DNA of 12,861 nucleotides from an uncultured Lachnospiraceae bacterium (GTDB lineage Bacteria > Bacillota_A > Clostridia > Lachnospirales > Lachnospiraceae): the NCBI GenBank assembly GCA_902780985.1, contig CACZHN010000062.1, positions 1 to 12,861 on the forward strand, written 5' to 3'. Under the pieces are notes generated by a model. It did no database searches, was not told the origin of the DNA, and saw only the letters and a program-made list of their open reading frames with translations. Of this stretch, positions 1 to 6,345 are shown piece by piece; position 1 is the first letter of the stretch; each line of letters starts with the position of its first letter. The position numbers were made by a program, and so were the translations under genes.

Positions 1-726
1 GTCAGTCCGTCAGATGCATTTATAAAAAAAGTAAAGTGGGTATCAACAAATAACAATATTGCAAAGGTAGATAGTAACGGTAATGTAACGGGAGTAGCCA
101 AAGGGACCGCATATATTTATGCAAAGGCAACAGATGGTTCGGGAAAAAATTCGGAATATTGCAGAATATATGTTTGGGGAAAGCAGGATGCACCGAAGGT
201 TACGGCGAAAGATTTCACAGTAAGCGAACAAAAAATCACATCAAATATTTCGGGAAATTATGAATATAGGATTAAGAAAAACGGTACATGGAGTTCATGG
301 AGCAGCTATGATTATTGGACAGGATTAAGTGTAAATACTTCGTATGATATAGGAGTAAGATTACGAAAGAATTCATCCGAATATCTTGATTCCGGAGCGG
401 AAACGGTAGTTACGATAAAAACTAATGATCACACACCGGAAACCATAAAAGGGAAAGCTGCTACGTGTACAGCGTCAGGACTTACGGACGGAACGAGATG
501 TGCATTTTGCGGTACGGTTATTAAGAAGCAGGAAACAATTCCGGCAAAGGGTCATAGCTGGGATTCCGGAAAGGTTACGAAGGCGGCAACCTGTACGGCA
601 AAGGGAGTAAAGACATACACATGTACAAAGTGTAAAGCAACGAAAACCGAGGATATACCGGCAGCCGGCCATAAAACGGTAACGGATGCAGGGCCGGAAG
701 TCATTGCTCAGTCTGCGGAACTGTAA
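1..726 (+). pseudogene. 5' fragment of a disrupted surface protein: BIG2-like, Fn3-like and Cys-rich repeats (start lies outside the window)
   Basis: Frame 1 is open from the window edge to TAA at 724-726, directly followed by a second TAA. The first ~55 residues resemble a bacterial Ig-like group 2 (BIG2) domain (KWVSTNNNIAKVD, NVTGVAKGTAYI). Next comes an Fn3-like segment (KNGTWSSWSSYDYW, GLSVNTSYDIGVRLR). From H at 430 there are Cys-rich repeats of the form H..C..CxxC. The frame is lost near 699: compared with the matching repeat in the gene at 2365, 34 nt are missing between the GTAACGGAT at 679-687 and the CAT at 702. After that the true repeat (SHCSVCGTVITAQQ) is read in frame 3 up to about 866. 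A second deficit of 71 nt then returns the reading to frame 1, which continues into the ChW part at 892-2037. The total loss, 105 nt, is exactly 35 codons. The start codon and signal peptide are not in view. An assembly artefact in repetitive DNA would look the same. Confidence 0.75.
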
Positions 727-862
727 TAACAGCACAACAGACAGTGAAAGCAACAGGCCACAACTGGGATTCCGGAAAGGTTACGAAGGCGGCAACCTGT
801 ACGGCGAAGGGAGTAAAAACATACACATGTACAAAGTGTAAAGCAACGAAAACCGAGGATAT
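561..862 (+). repeat. 96-nt direct repeat pair (561-656 and 767-862) within the Cys-rich array
   Basis: The two copies are offset by 206 nt and differ at only two positions by my alignment (A/G and G/A, both third codon positions). Each encodes WDSGKVTKAATCTAKG followed by the CTKC pair. A second pair, 700-742 and 869-911 (43 nt, one difference), is offset by 169 nt. The two offsets differ because the two flanking deletions have different sizes. Near-identity at silent sites points to recent duplication or gene conversion, or to an assembler mis-joining copies. Confidence 0.8.
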
Positions 863-891
863 CCGGACGTCATTGCTCAGTCTGCGGAACT

Positions 892-2037
892 GTGATAACA
901 GCACAACAGACCGTAAAGGCAAGCGGTCATAGTTGGGATTCAGGAAAGATAACAACTAAACCTACTACAACATCCACGGGAATTAAAACATATACGTGTA
1001 CAAAGTGCAAAACTACAAAGACAGAAATTATTCCGAAGTTAACACAGGAAGAGAAAGCCGGAGTAGCGTATACAACACATGTTCAGTCAATAGGCTGGCA
1101 GAACTTAGTCAGAAATGGTGATCTGGCAGGAACTGTCGGAGATGGCAAGAGGCTTGAAGCTATAAAGATTAGTCTTGAGAATGCGCCTTATACTGGTGAA
1201 ATAGAATACAGGACTCATGTACAGACATACGGTTGGCAAGGCTGGGCTAAAAACGGTTCTATTTCCGGAACAAGTGGTCAGGCTAAGAGGCTGGAGGCAA
1301 TCCAGATACGACTTACCGGAGAAATGGCAAAGCATTATGATGTATATTATAGAATCCAGGTTCAATCCTATGGCTGGCTTGGATGGGCCAAGAACGGAGA
1401 ATATTCCGGATCGGCAGGATATGGAAAGAGACTTGAAGCGATTCAGATTGTACTGGTTGAAAAAGGGAAGACTTTAGATAGGACAACTCTCAATAAACAA
1501 GCTAAGATTACTTCCTCAACAAAGGTTACAGACAGTACACCGTATATAGCAAAAGCTCCGAGTGTTGAGTACCAGACTCATGTACAGACATATGGCTGGC
1601 AGGGATTAAAGATTAATGGAGAAGTTTCGGGAACAATCGGAAAAGCTAAGAGACTTGAAGGAATTAAAATTAATCTGAGCAAACCTCCATATGATGGAGG
1701 AATCCGATATAAGACTCATATTCAATCAATTGGTTGGCAGGATTGGAAAAATGACGGAGCAATGTCCGGAACAAGTGGACAGTCTAAACGACTTGAAGCG
1801 ATATGTATAGAACTTACCGGAGAAATGGCACAGCATTACGATGTCTATTACAGAGTACATGCTCAGTCATACGGCTGGCTTGGCTGGGCAAAGAACGGTC
1901 AGAATGCGGGAACAGCAGGCTATGCAAAACGCCTTGAAGGAATTCAGATTGTTCTTGTAGAAAAAGGACAGGCCGAACCGGGGGCAACATATAAAGGAAT
2001 AACTGCTGACAGAACAGAGGCATATATTTCAAAGTAA
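892..2037 (+). CDS. 3' fragment of the same disrupted gene: last Cys-rich repeat plus six ChW repeats
   Basis: This is the C-terminal part of the gene that begins before position 1. The nominal start, GTG at 892, lies inside a Cys-rich repeat (VITAQQTVKASGH). It has no convincing ribosome binding site and no signal peptide, so I do not think it starts translation of a functional exported protein. The repeat reads GHSWDSGKITTKP and ends in a CTKC pair. Then come six ChW repeats (clostridial hydrophobic W, core GWQ...NG..SGTSGQ.KRLEAI.I.L) as two triplets joined by a linker with ITSSTKVTDSTPY. A short tail follows, GATYKGITADRTEAYISK, shared with the two paralogues in this window. ChW repeats are known from clostridial secreted proteins and are thought to act in surface attachment or substrate binding; that role is inferred. 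The TAA stop is followed within 10 nt by an intrinsic terminator, so this end of the gene is genuine. Confidence 0.7.
   Translation: MITAQQTVKASGHSWDSGKITTKPTTTSTGIKTYTCTKCKTTKTEIIPKLTQEEKAGVAYTTHVQSIGWQNLVRNGDLAGTVGDGKRLEAIKISLENAPYTGEIEYRTHVQTYGWQGWAKNGSISGTSGQAKRLEAIQIRLTGEMAKHYDVYYRIQVQSYGWLGWAKNGEYSGSAGYGKRLEAIQIVLVEKGKTLDRTTLNKQAKITSSTKVTDSTPYIAKAPSVEYQTHVQTYGWQGLKINGEVSGTIGKAKRLEGIKINLSKPPYDGGIRYKTHIQSIGWQDWKNDGAMSGTSGQSKRLEAICIELTGEMAQHYDVYYRVHAQSYGWLGWAKNGQNAGTAGYAKRLEGIQIVLVEKGQAEPGATYKGITADRTEAYISK
1063..1968 (+). repeat. ChW repeat array, six copies in two A-B-C triplets (first gene)
   Basis: Copies begin with VAYTTHVQSIGWQ, IEYRTHVQTYGWQ, YRIQVQSYGWLGW, VEYQTHVQTYGWQ, IRYKTHIQSIGWQ and YRVHAQSYGWLGW. 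Positions 3 and 6 are a distinct subtype: they lack the TH, have GWL in place of GWQ, and directly follow the segment E-M-A-x-H-Y-D-V-Y. Each copy is about 45 residues with an invariant GW and KRLE core. Confidence 0.9.
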
Positions 2038-2046
2038 TATAATATC

Positions 2047-2087
2047 AAAGGGATGATAATTAAATTATTGATTATCATCCCTTTTTC
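2047..2087 (+). terminator. Intrinsic terminator after the first ChW gene
   Basis: A perfect 14-bp stem (2047-2060 with 2071-2084) with a 10-nt loop runs into a short T-rich tract (to 2087). It starts 9 nt after the TAA of the upstream gene, the expected place for a Rho-independent terminator. The AAA/TTT base of the stem could also let it work weakly on the opposite strand. Confidence 0.85.
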
Positions 2088-2112
2088 TATAGTGAACGAT
2101 GATTAAAGATAC

Positions 2113-2141
2113 TTGAAATACACCTTCACAAAAGGTATAAT
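2113..2141 (+). promoter_or_regulatory. Sigma-A-type promoter for the riboswitch-controlled operon
   Basis: TTGAAA at 2113-2118 and a perfect TATAAT at 2136-2141 are separated by exactly 17 nt. The predicted transcript start is near 2148, just before the cyclic di-GMP aptamer. That is the spacing expected for a riboswitch leader. Confidence 0.8.
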
Positions 2142-2149
2142 TCTCATGT

Positions 2150-2245
2150 GGGTAAAAGTAAAATAAAAGGCAAAGCAGGAGAAATCCTGTGACGCAAAAC
2201 TATAGGGCCTAAAAATTGATTTTATGGTAGCCAGTTGCAACATAG
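2150..2245 (+). promoter_or_regulatory. Cyclic di-GMP-I (GEMM-I) riboswitch aptamer
   Basis: The conserved GEMM-I elements appear in order: GGCAAA (2169-2174); a CAGGA-GAAA-TCCTG hairpin with the typical GNRA tetraloop (2176-2189); GACGCAAAAC (2191-2200); GGGCCTAA (2205-2212); and GGTAGCCAGTTGC (2226-2238). Known members of this class bind the second messenger cyclic di-GMP. The aptamer lies between a good promoter and an intrinsic terminator, about 120 nt before the CAP/ChW surface-protein gene. I assigned it by motif pattern, not by covariance search. The exact outer boundaries (P1) are approximate. Confidence 0.87.
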
Positions 2246-2261
2246 TATGACTTGGATTTAC

Positions 2262-2296
2262 AGACGCTACCGTCGCATTGACAGTGGCGTCTTTTT
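2262..2296 (+). terminator. Riboswitch-linked intrinsic terminator (expression platform)
   Basis: AGACGCTAC (2262-2270) pairs with GTGGCGTCT (2284-2292), nine base pairs with one G-U, and is followed by a run of five T (2292-2296). The terminator's GCTACC (2266-2271) is the exact complement of the conserved aptamer segment GGTAGC (2226-2231). The two structures should therefore compete. If ligand holds GGTAGC inside the aptamer, the terminator is free to form, suggesting cyclic di-GMP switches the operon OFF. That polarity is an inference from pairing by eye. Confidence 0.8.
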
Positions 2297-2351
2297 GCGT
2301 TTAAGGAGCGATGCTTTACAAGGGGAAATAAAGCTTTGACTAAAGGGATAA

Positions 2352-2356
2352 AGAGG
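2352..2356 (+). promoter_or_regulatory. Ribosome binding site fixing the start at ATG 2365
   Basis: AGAGG lies 8 nt before ATG 2365 but only 2 nt before the in-frame TTG at 2359. The ATG is therefore the likely start. It also gives a standard Lys/Arg-rich signal-peptide n-region, MKRVGRNER. Confidence 0.65.
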
Positions 2357-2364
2357 AATTGCCG

Positions 2365-4896
2365 ATGAAACGTGTAGGAAGAAATGAAAGATTATTAAAC
2401 GGATTTATGGCTATGATCCTGACGCTGGCACTAGTCCTGTCGGGATGGATGGGAGACGGAACCCGCTATGTTTATGCGGATGAAGGCAGCGATGAAAATG
2501 AAGTAAGGATTGCCGAGGAAGGTAATCCGGTTGAGGATCCGAGTATTGTCAATGATGATGACAGTAATGTTCCGGTAGAGCCGGAAGAAGCCTCACCGTC
2601 GGATGCCGAGGATATGGCGACATCCGTATACAGCGTGAGCGGTCTGTACGGATTCAATAAGTTATCACAGGCACAGATCACATCTATGTATAACAGTGCC
2701 ATGAGTGTTGCACCGACGAAGATATTTGAGACGGAACCGTCTATATCGAGTCCGTATTCTTTAGGTGCATTAAATGAAACATTTCTGCAAACAGGAATTA
2801 CATATCTGAATTTTTACAGAAGTATAGCAAGCCTCGGTCAGGTTACAATGACGGATGACCTTATATACGGAACAGGAGGAGCACAGTACGGAGCGGTTCT
2901 TCTTGCAGCAGAAGATAATTTCGGACATACGCCGCCTAAGCCGGCAGATATGGATGACAGCTTTTATTCCAGCGGATATTCTGCAACAAGCTCAAGTAAC
3001 TTATCAGCCAGAAAGGGTTACTGCGTAGGAAATTCTCTCAGATCGGCTGTTAGAGGATGCATGGATGACAAGGAATCAACAGGCAACCTTACAACCATGG
3101 GACACAGAAGATGGTTTTTGAATCCTACTCTCGGTAAGGTAGGTTTCGGATATGCCAGAAGTGCCGACAACTGGAGCTATATCGATATGAAAGTATTCGA
3201 CAGAAGTGCGACTATCGACGGATACGATTTCGTATCATGGCCTGCAAGCGGCAACTTCCCAAATGAGATAGTGGATACAAGAACTCCTTGGTCGGTAACT
3301 CTTAATCCAACGATTTTCAATACATCATCGAGTATATTAAATTCGGCAGTAGTAACTATTACAAGAAAATCCGATAATAAGAAGTGGACAATCACGAATG
3401 CGTCAGACATGTCATCTCCTACGGGAAGTGATACGGTAAATTCGTATTTCCATGTAAACACGAACGGATACGGCGTAGCCAATTGTCTTATATTCCATAT
3501 CGGATCCAACAACGTTGGGGCAGAATCCTATGTTGGTGATTATGAAGTTGTAGTATCGGGACTTCAGGATAAAAGCGGAAATCCTGCCATGCTTGATTAT
3601 ACTGTAAGTTTCTTTAGCATGGGTGTTGATACTTCCAAAGCCGAGAACCATATATATGATTCAGGTGTTATCACAAGAGAACCAACCTGTCTGCAGACAG
3701 GAACAAAAACATATACATGTTCATTTTGCGGTTCTAAGAAGTATGAGAACCTTGGGTTTGGAGAACATAAATGGGACTCCGGAACAGTTACAAAAGCAGC
3801 AACTTGTACAGAAAAAGGAGCTAAAACATTCGAATGTACATTGTGCTACAAAAAGAAAACCGAGGAAATAAAAGCAACCGGTCACACAGCGGTAACAGAT
3901 AAGGCAGTAGCGGCGACCTGTACAACAGACGGAAAAACAGCAGGAAGCCATTGCTCGAAGTGCGGAACGATAATCACTGCGCAGCAGACAGTAAAGGCAA
4001 CCGGCCACACAGCGGTAACTGATAAGGCAGTATCCGCAACCTGTACAACAGATGGTAAAACAGAAGGAAGTCACTGTTCAAAGTGTGGTGCGGTAATAGT
4101 AGCACAGCAGACCATAAAGGCCGGCCATACACCTGTAACGGATAAAGCAGTAGCGGCGACCTGTACAACAGACGGGAAAACAGCGGGAAGCCATTGCTCG
4201 AAGTGCGGAACGATTATTACAGCGCAGCAGACAGTAAAGGCAACCGGTCACATCTGGGATGACGGAAAGATCACCAAGCAGGCAACAGCAACCGAAACAG
4301 GTGTTATGACATACACCTGCACGACTTGTAAAACTACACGAACCGAAACAATTCCTAAGCTTAAGGATGATAAGGCAGCGGGAGTTGCATATACCACACA
4401 TGTTCAGTCAATCGGCTGGCAGGATCAGGTAAGAGATGGTCAGCTCGCGGGAACGGTCGGAGACGGCAAGCGTCTTGAAGCCATAAAGATAAGTCTTGAA
4501 AATGCACCGTACAGCGGCGGCATTGAGTACAGAACTCATGTACAGACTTACGGCTGGCAGGACTATGTAAAGAACGGAGCTCTTTCCGGTACCAGCGGTG
4601 AGGCAAAGCGCCTTGAAGCTATCCAGATAAGACTTACCGGAGAAATGGCTAAGTACTACGATGTTTATTACAGGATTCAGGTTCAGACCTTCGGATGGCT
4701 GGGCTGGGCAAAGAACGGTGAGTATGCGGGTTCTGCAGGTTATGCCAAGAGACTTGAATCCATCCAGATAGTCCTTGTTAAGAAGGGCGATTCCCTTGAT
4801 AAGACTGCACTTAACAAGCTTGCAAATATTACCTCATCTACAAAGGTTACAGACAGTACGCCTTATGTGGCAAAGGCTCCGAGTGTTGAGTATTAG
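2365..4896 (+). CDS. Secreted CAP-domain surface protein with Cys-rich repeats and ChW repeats, truncated by an in-frame TAG
   Basis: From ATG 2365 the product has 843 residues; reading through TAG it would have 997. Residues 1-38 form a signal peptide ending YVYA. Residues ~40-85 are an acidic linker. A CAP/SCP-like (PR-1 superfamily) domain spans about 135-285: LNFYRS near 148, the first His in NFGHTPPKP near 188, and GHRRWFLNP near 247. A beta-rich segment follows to ~420. Six H..C..CxxC repeats span ~429-664; the sixth lacks its first Cys (QATATETG). Three ChW repeats span ~674-810, then a linker (NITSSTKVTDSTPY). The TAG falls four residues into repeat 4, where the paralogue at 1564 has CAG, so a C-to-T change explains it. 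CAP proteins are secreted proteins of diverse function, including lipid or ligand binding; the substrate here is unknown. The gene is first in a riboswitch-led transcript with the glycosyltransferase genes downstream. Loss of repeats 4-6 may weaken surface attachment. Confidence 0.88.
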   Translation: MKRVGRNERLLNGFMAMILTLALVLSGWMGDGTRYVYADEGSDENEVRIAEEGNPVEDPSIVNDDDSNVPVEPEEASPSDAEDMATSVYSVSGLYGFNKLSQAQITSMYNSAMSVAPTKIFETEPSISSPYSLGALNETFLQTGITYLNFYRSIASLGQVTMTDDLIYGTGGAQYGAVLLAAEDNFGHTPPKPADMDDSFYSSGYSATSSSNLSARKGYCVGNSLRSAVRGCMDDKESTGNLTTMGHRRWFLNPTLGKVGFGYARSADNWSYIDMKVFDRSATIDGYDFVSWPASGNFPNEIVDTRTPWSVTLNPTIFNTSSSILNSAVVTITRKSDNKKWTITNASDMSSPTGSDTVNSYFHVNTNGYGVANCLIFHIGSNNVGAESYVGDYEVVVSGLQDKSGNPAMLDYTVSFFSMGVDTSKAENHIYDSGVITREPTCLQTGTKTYTCSFCGSKKYENLGFGEHKWDSGTVTKAATCTEKGAKTFECTLCYKKKTEEIKATGHTAVTDKAVAATCTTDGKTAGSHCSKCGTIITAQQTVKATGHTAVTDKAVSATCTTDGKTEGSHCSKCGAVIVAQQTIKAGHTPVTDKAVAATCTTDGKTAGSHCSKCGTIITAQQTVKATGHIWDDGKITKQATATETGVMTYTCTTCKTTRTETIPKLKDDKAAGVAYTTHVQSIGWQDQVRDGQLAGTVGDGKRLEAIKISLENAPYSGGIEYRTHVQTYGWQDYVKNGALSGTSGEAKRLEAIQIRLTGEMAKYYDVYYRIQVQTFGWLGWAKNGEYAGSAGYAKRLESIQIVLVKKGDSLDKTALNKLANITSSTKVTDSTPYVAKAPSVEY
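3649..4356 (+). repeat. Six tandem Cys-rich H..C..CxxC repeats in the CAP protein
   Basis: Each repeat is about 40 residues: a His (usually GH), then TC about 12 residues on, then a CxxC pair about 10 residues later. Two subtypes occur. The W type (HKWDSGTVTKAATC) is copies 1, 2 and 6. The V-T-D-K-A type (HTAVTDKAVAATCTTDGKT then GSHCSKCG) is copies 3-5. Similar spacer repeats are common in Lachnospiraceae surface proteins. Three Cys and a His could bind a metal or form disulphides; the sequence does not decide which. Confidence 0.85.
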
Positions 4897-5289
4897 ACTC
4901 ATGTTCAGACCTATGGCTGGCAGGAACTCAAGATCAACGGCGAGATGTCCGGAACCAGCGGACAGGCAAAGCGTCTTGAGGGTATTAAGATCAATCTCAG
5001 CAAGCCTCCGTACGAAGGCGGAATCAGATATAAGACACACGTTCAGACTTACGGCTGGCAGGGCTGGAAGTACGACGGAGACATGTCCGGAACCAGCGGC
5101 GAAGCAAAACGTCTGGAAGCCATTTCTATCGAATTAACAGGTGAAATGGCCGAGCACTATGATGTATACTATAGAGTGCATGCGCAGACCTACGGCTGGC
5201 TCGGTTGGGCAAAGAACGGACAGAATTCCGGAACCGCCGGTATGGCAAAACGTCTCGAAGGAATTCAGATCGTGATTGTCGAGAAGGGT
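4384..5289 (+). repeat. ChW repeat array of the CAP protein, six copies split by TAG at 4894
   Basis: The arrangement is the same A-B-C / A-B-C as in the first gene: VAYTTHVQSIGWQ, IEYRTHVQTYGWQ, YRIQVQTFGWLGW, VEY-stop-THVQTYGWQ, IRYKTHVQTYGWQ, YRVHAQTYGWLGW. The linker and repeats are nearly the same protein as at 1063-1968, but many codons differ at third positions, so the two arrays are not a recent copy. TAG at 4894-4896 separates copies 3 and 4. Confidence 0.9.
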
Positions 5290-5358
5290 CAGGCTGCACC
5301 GGGTGCTACATACAAGGGCATTACAGCAAACAGAAGCGAGGCCTACATAGAGAAGTAA
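4897..5358 (+). pseudogene. 3' remnant of the CAP/ChW gene after the in-frame TAG: ChW repeats 4-6 and conserved tail
   Basis: This continues the frame of 2365-4896 with no shift: 153 sense codons then TAA at 5356-5358. It holds three well-kept ChW repeats and the shared tail GATYKGITANRSEAYIEK. No frameshift or further stop has accumulated, so the interruption is recent, tolerated by suppression, or a sequencing error. The first internal ATG (4945) lies inside repeat 4 without a signal peptide, so separate translation would give a cytoplasmic fragment. Confidence 0.75.
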
Positions 5359-5370
5359 AGGACAGAACCG

Positions 5371-6345
5371 ATGGACAAGATAGCAATTCTGATTCCCTGT
5401 TACAACGAAGCGAAGACGATTGGGAAAATAGTCAGTGATTATAAAAGGGTGCTTCCCGAAGCAACCGTATATGTTTATGACAACAACTCCACCGACGGCA
5501 CGGACAAAATAGCCCGTGCCGCCGGTGCGGTTGTGAGGTATGAGTATCAGCAGGGAAAGGGAAATGTAATCCGACGTATGTTCAGAGACATCGATGCGGA
5601 GTGCTACATCATGACGGACGGGGACGATACCTATCCGGCGGAGAGTGCACCAGAGATGGCTGAGCTTGTACTGAAAAAGAATGTTGATATGGTGGTCGGC
5701 GACAGATTGTCGTCGACTTACTTTGAGGAGAATAAACGCCCATTCCACAACTTCGGCAATACTATCGTAAGACGCAGTATCAACCGATTATTCAAGGGCG
5801 ACATAAAGGATATCATGACAGGCTTCAGGGCCTTCAGTTATAACTTTGTGAAGACATTTCCTATTCTGTCCAAGGGGTTTGAGATAGAAACGGAAATGAG
5901 TATCCATGCAATAGATAAGAACATGTATATAGAAAATGTAGTGGTGGACTACAGGGACAGACCCGACGGAAGCGAGTCGAAGCTGAACACGTATTCCGAC
6001 GGCATGAAGGTTCTTATGACCATCATGAGACTTTACAGGACATATAAGCCGTTACGATTCTTCGGCGGCCTGTCAATGATTATGTGCATACTTGCCGCTG
6101 CATTTTTTATTCCGGTATTTGTTGAATATCTTAATACGGGTCTTGTTCTGAAGTTTCCGACTCTGATAGTATGCGGCTTTGTTGTTATAGCGGCGATTCA
6201 ATCATTTTTTACGGGACTTACACTTCAGACGATGATACAAAAGAATAAGCAGGATTTTGAAATTGAACTCATACGGACAAATGACGAATTTAAGAAAAAA
6301 AAGAATACTTATCACGGGGATAGCGATAGTTCTGTCGATCGTTAG
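5371..6345 (+). CDS. Family 2 glycosyltransferase, polyprenyl-phosphate sugar synthase type, with two C-terminal membrane helices
   Basis: This 324-residue protein probably transfers a sugar from a nucleotide donor to polyprenyl phosphate on the cytoplasmic membrane face, as in the DPM1/DPG-synthase-like branch of GT2. The GT-A fold is clear: IAILIPCYNEAKTIGKIV at residues 4-21, VYDNNSTDGT at 35-44, GKGN at 62-65, and the DxD-type metal site TDGDDTYP at 82-89 (D83, D85). Then come GDRLSS at 110-115 and DIMTGFRAF at 147-155. FEIETEMSIHA at 170-180 and the RPDGSESKL segment near 197 are typical of this group. Hydrophobic segments at ~230-252 and ~262-285 are likely membrane helices. The ribosome binding site AAAGGA (5357-5362) overlaps the TAA of the upstream surface-protein gene, so the two are probably co-transcribed and coupled. 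An early stop upstream (4894) could reduce that coupling. The sugar is not determined. Confidence 0.9.
   Translation: MDKIAILIPCYNEAKTIGKIVSDYKRVLPEATVYVYDNNSTDGTDKIARAAGAVVRYEYQQGKGNVIRRMFRDIDAECYIMTDGDDTYPAESAPEMAELVLKKNVDMVVGDRLSSTYFEENKRPFHNFGNTIVRRSINRLFKGDIKDIMTGFRAFSYNFVKTFPILSKGFEIETEMSIHAIDKNMYIENVVVDYRDRPDGSESKLNTYSDGMKVLMTIMRLYRTYKPLRFFGGLSMIMCILAAAFFIPVFVEYLNTGLVLKFPTLIVCGFVVIAAIQSFFTGLTLQTMIQKNKQDFEIELIRTNDEFKKKKNTYHGDSDSSVDR

Noticed and set aside
561..911. CRISPR array or tandem mobile repeats
   Set aside because: The repeats are codon-structured, encode the Cys-rich module and lack short unique spacers.
744..932. A 62-residue gene of its own
   Set aside because: It is the middle part of the disrupted Cys-repeat gene read in frame 3. 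It matches SHCSVCGTVITAQQ and GHNWDSGKV repeats and has no proper start site.
3649..4356. Zinc-finger DNA-binding protein
   Set aside because: The CxxC repeats are in an exported protein behind a signal peptide and CAP domain, so they act outside the cell.
4894..4896. Reassigned genetic code (TAG or TAA read as Gln or another amino acid)
   Set aside because: The glycosyltransferase gene ends at TAG 6343-6345 at a sensible family length, and the first two ChW genes end at TAA right after the conserved tail. Stops are used normally.
4894..4905. Programmed stop-codon readthrough
   Set aside because: The bases after TAG (ACTCAT) and after TAA 12338 (TTCGAA) do not resemble known efficient readthrough contexts, and a paralogue has a sense codon at the TAG site.
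5134..5748. 204-residue open frame on the minus strand
   Set aside because: It lies antisense across the end of the ChW array and the glycosyltransferase start, both strong coding regions on the + strand, and shows no recognisable domain.
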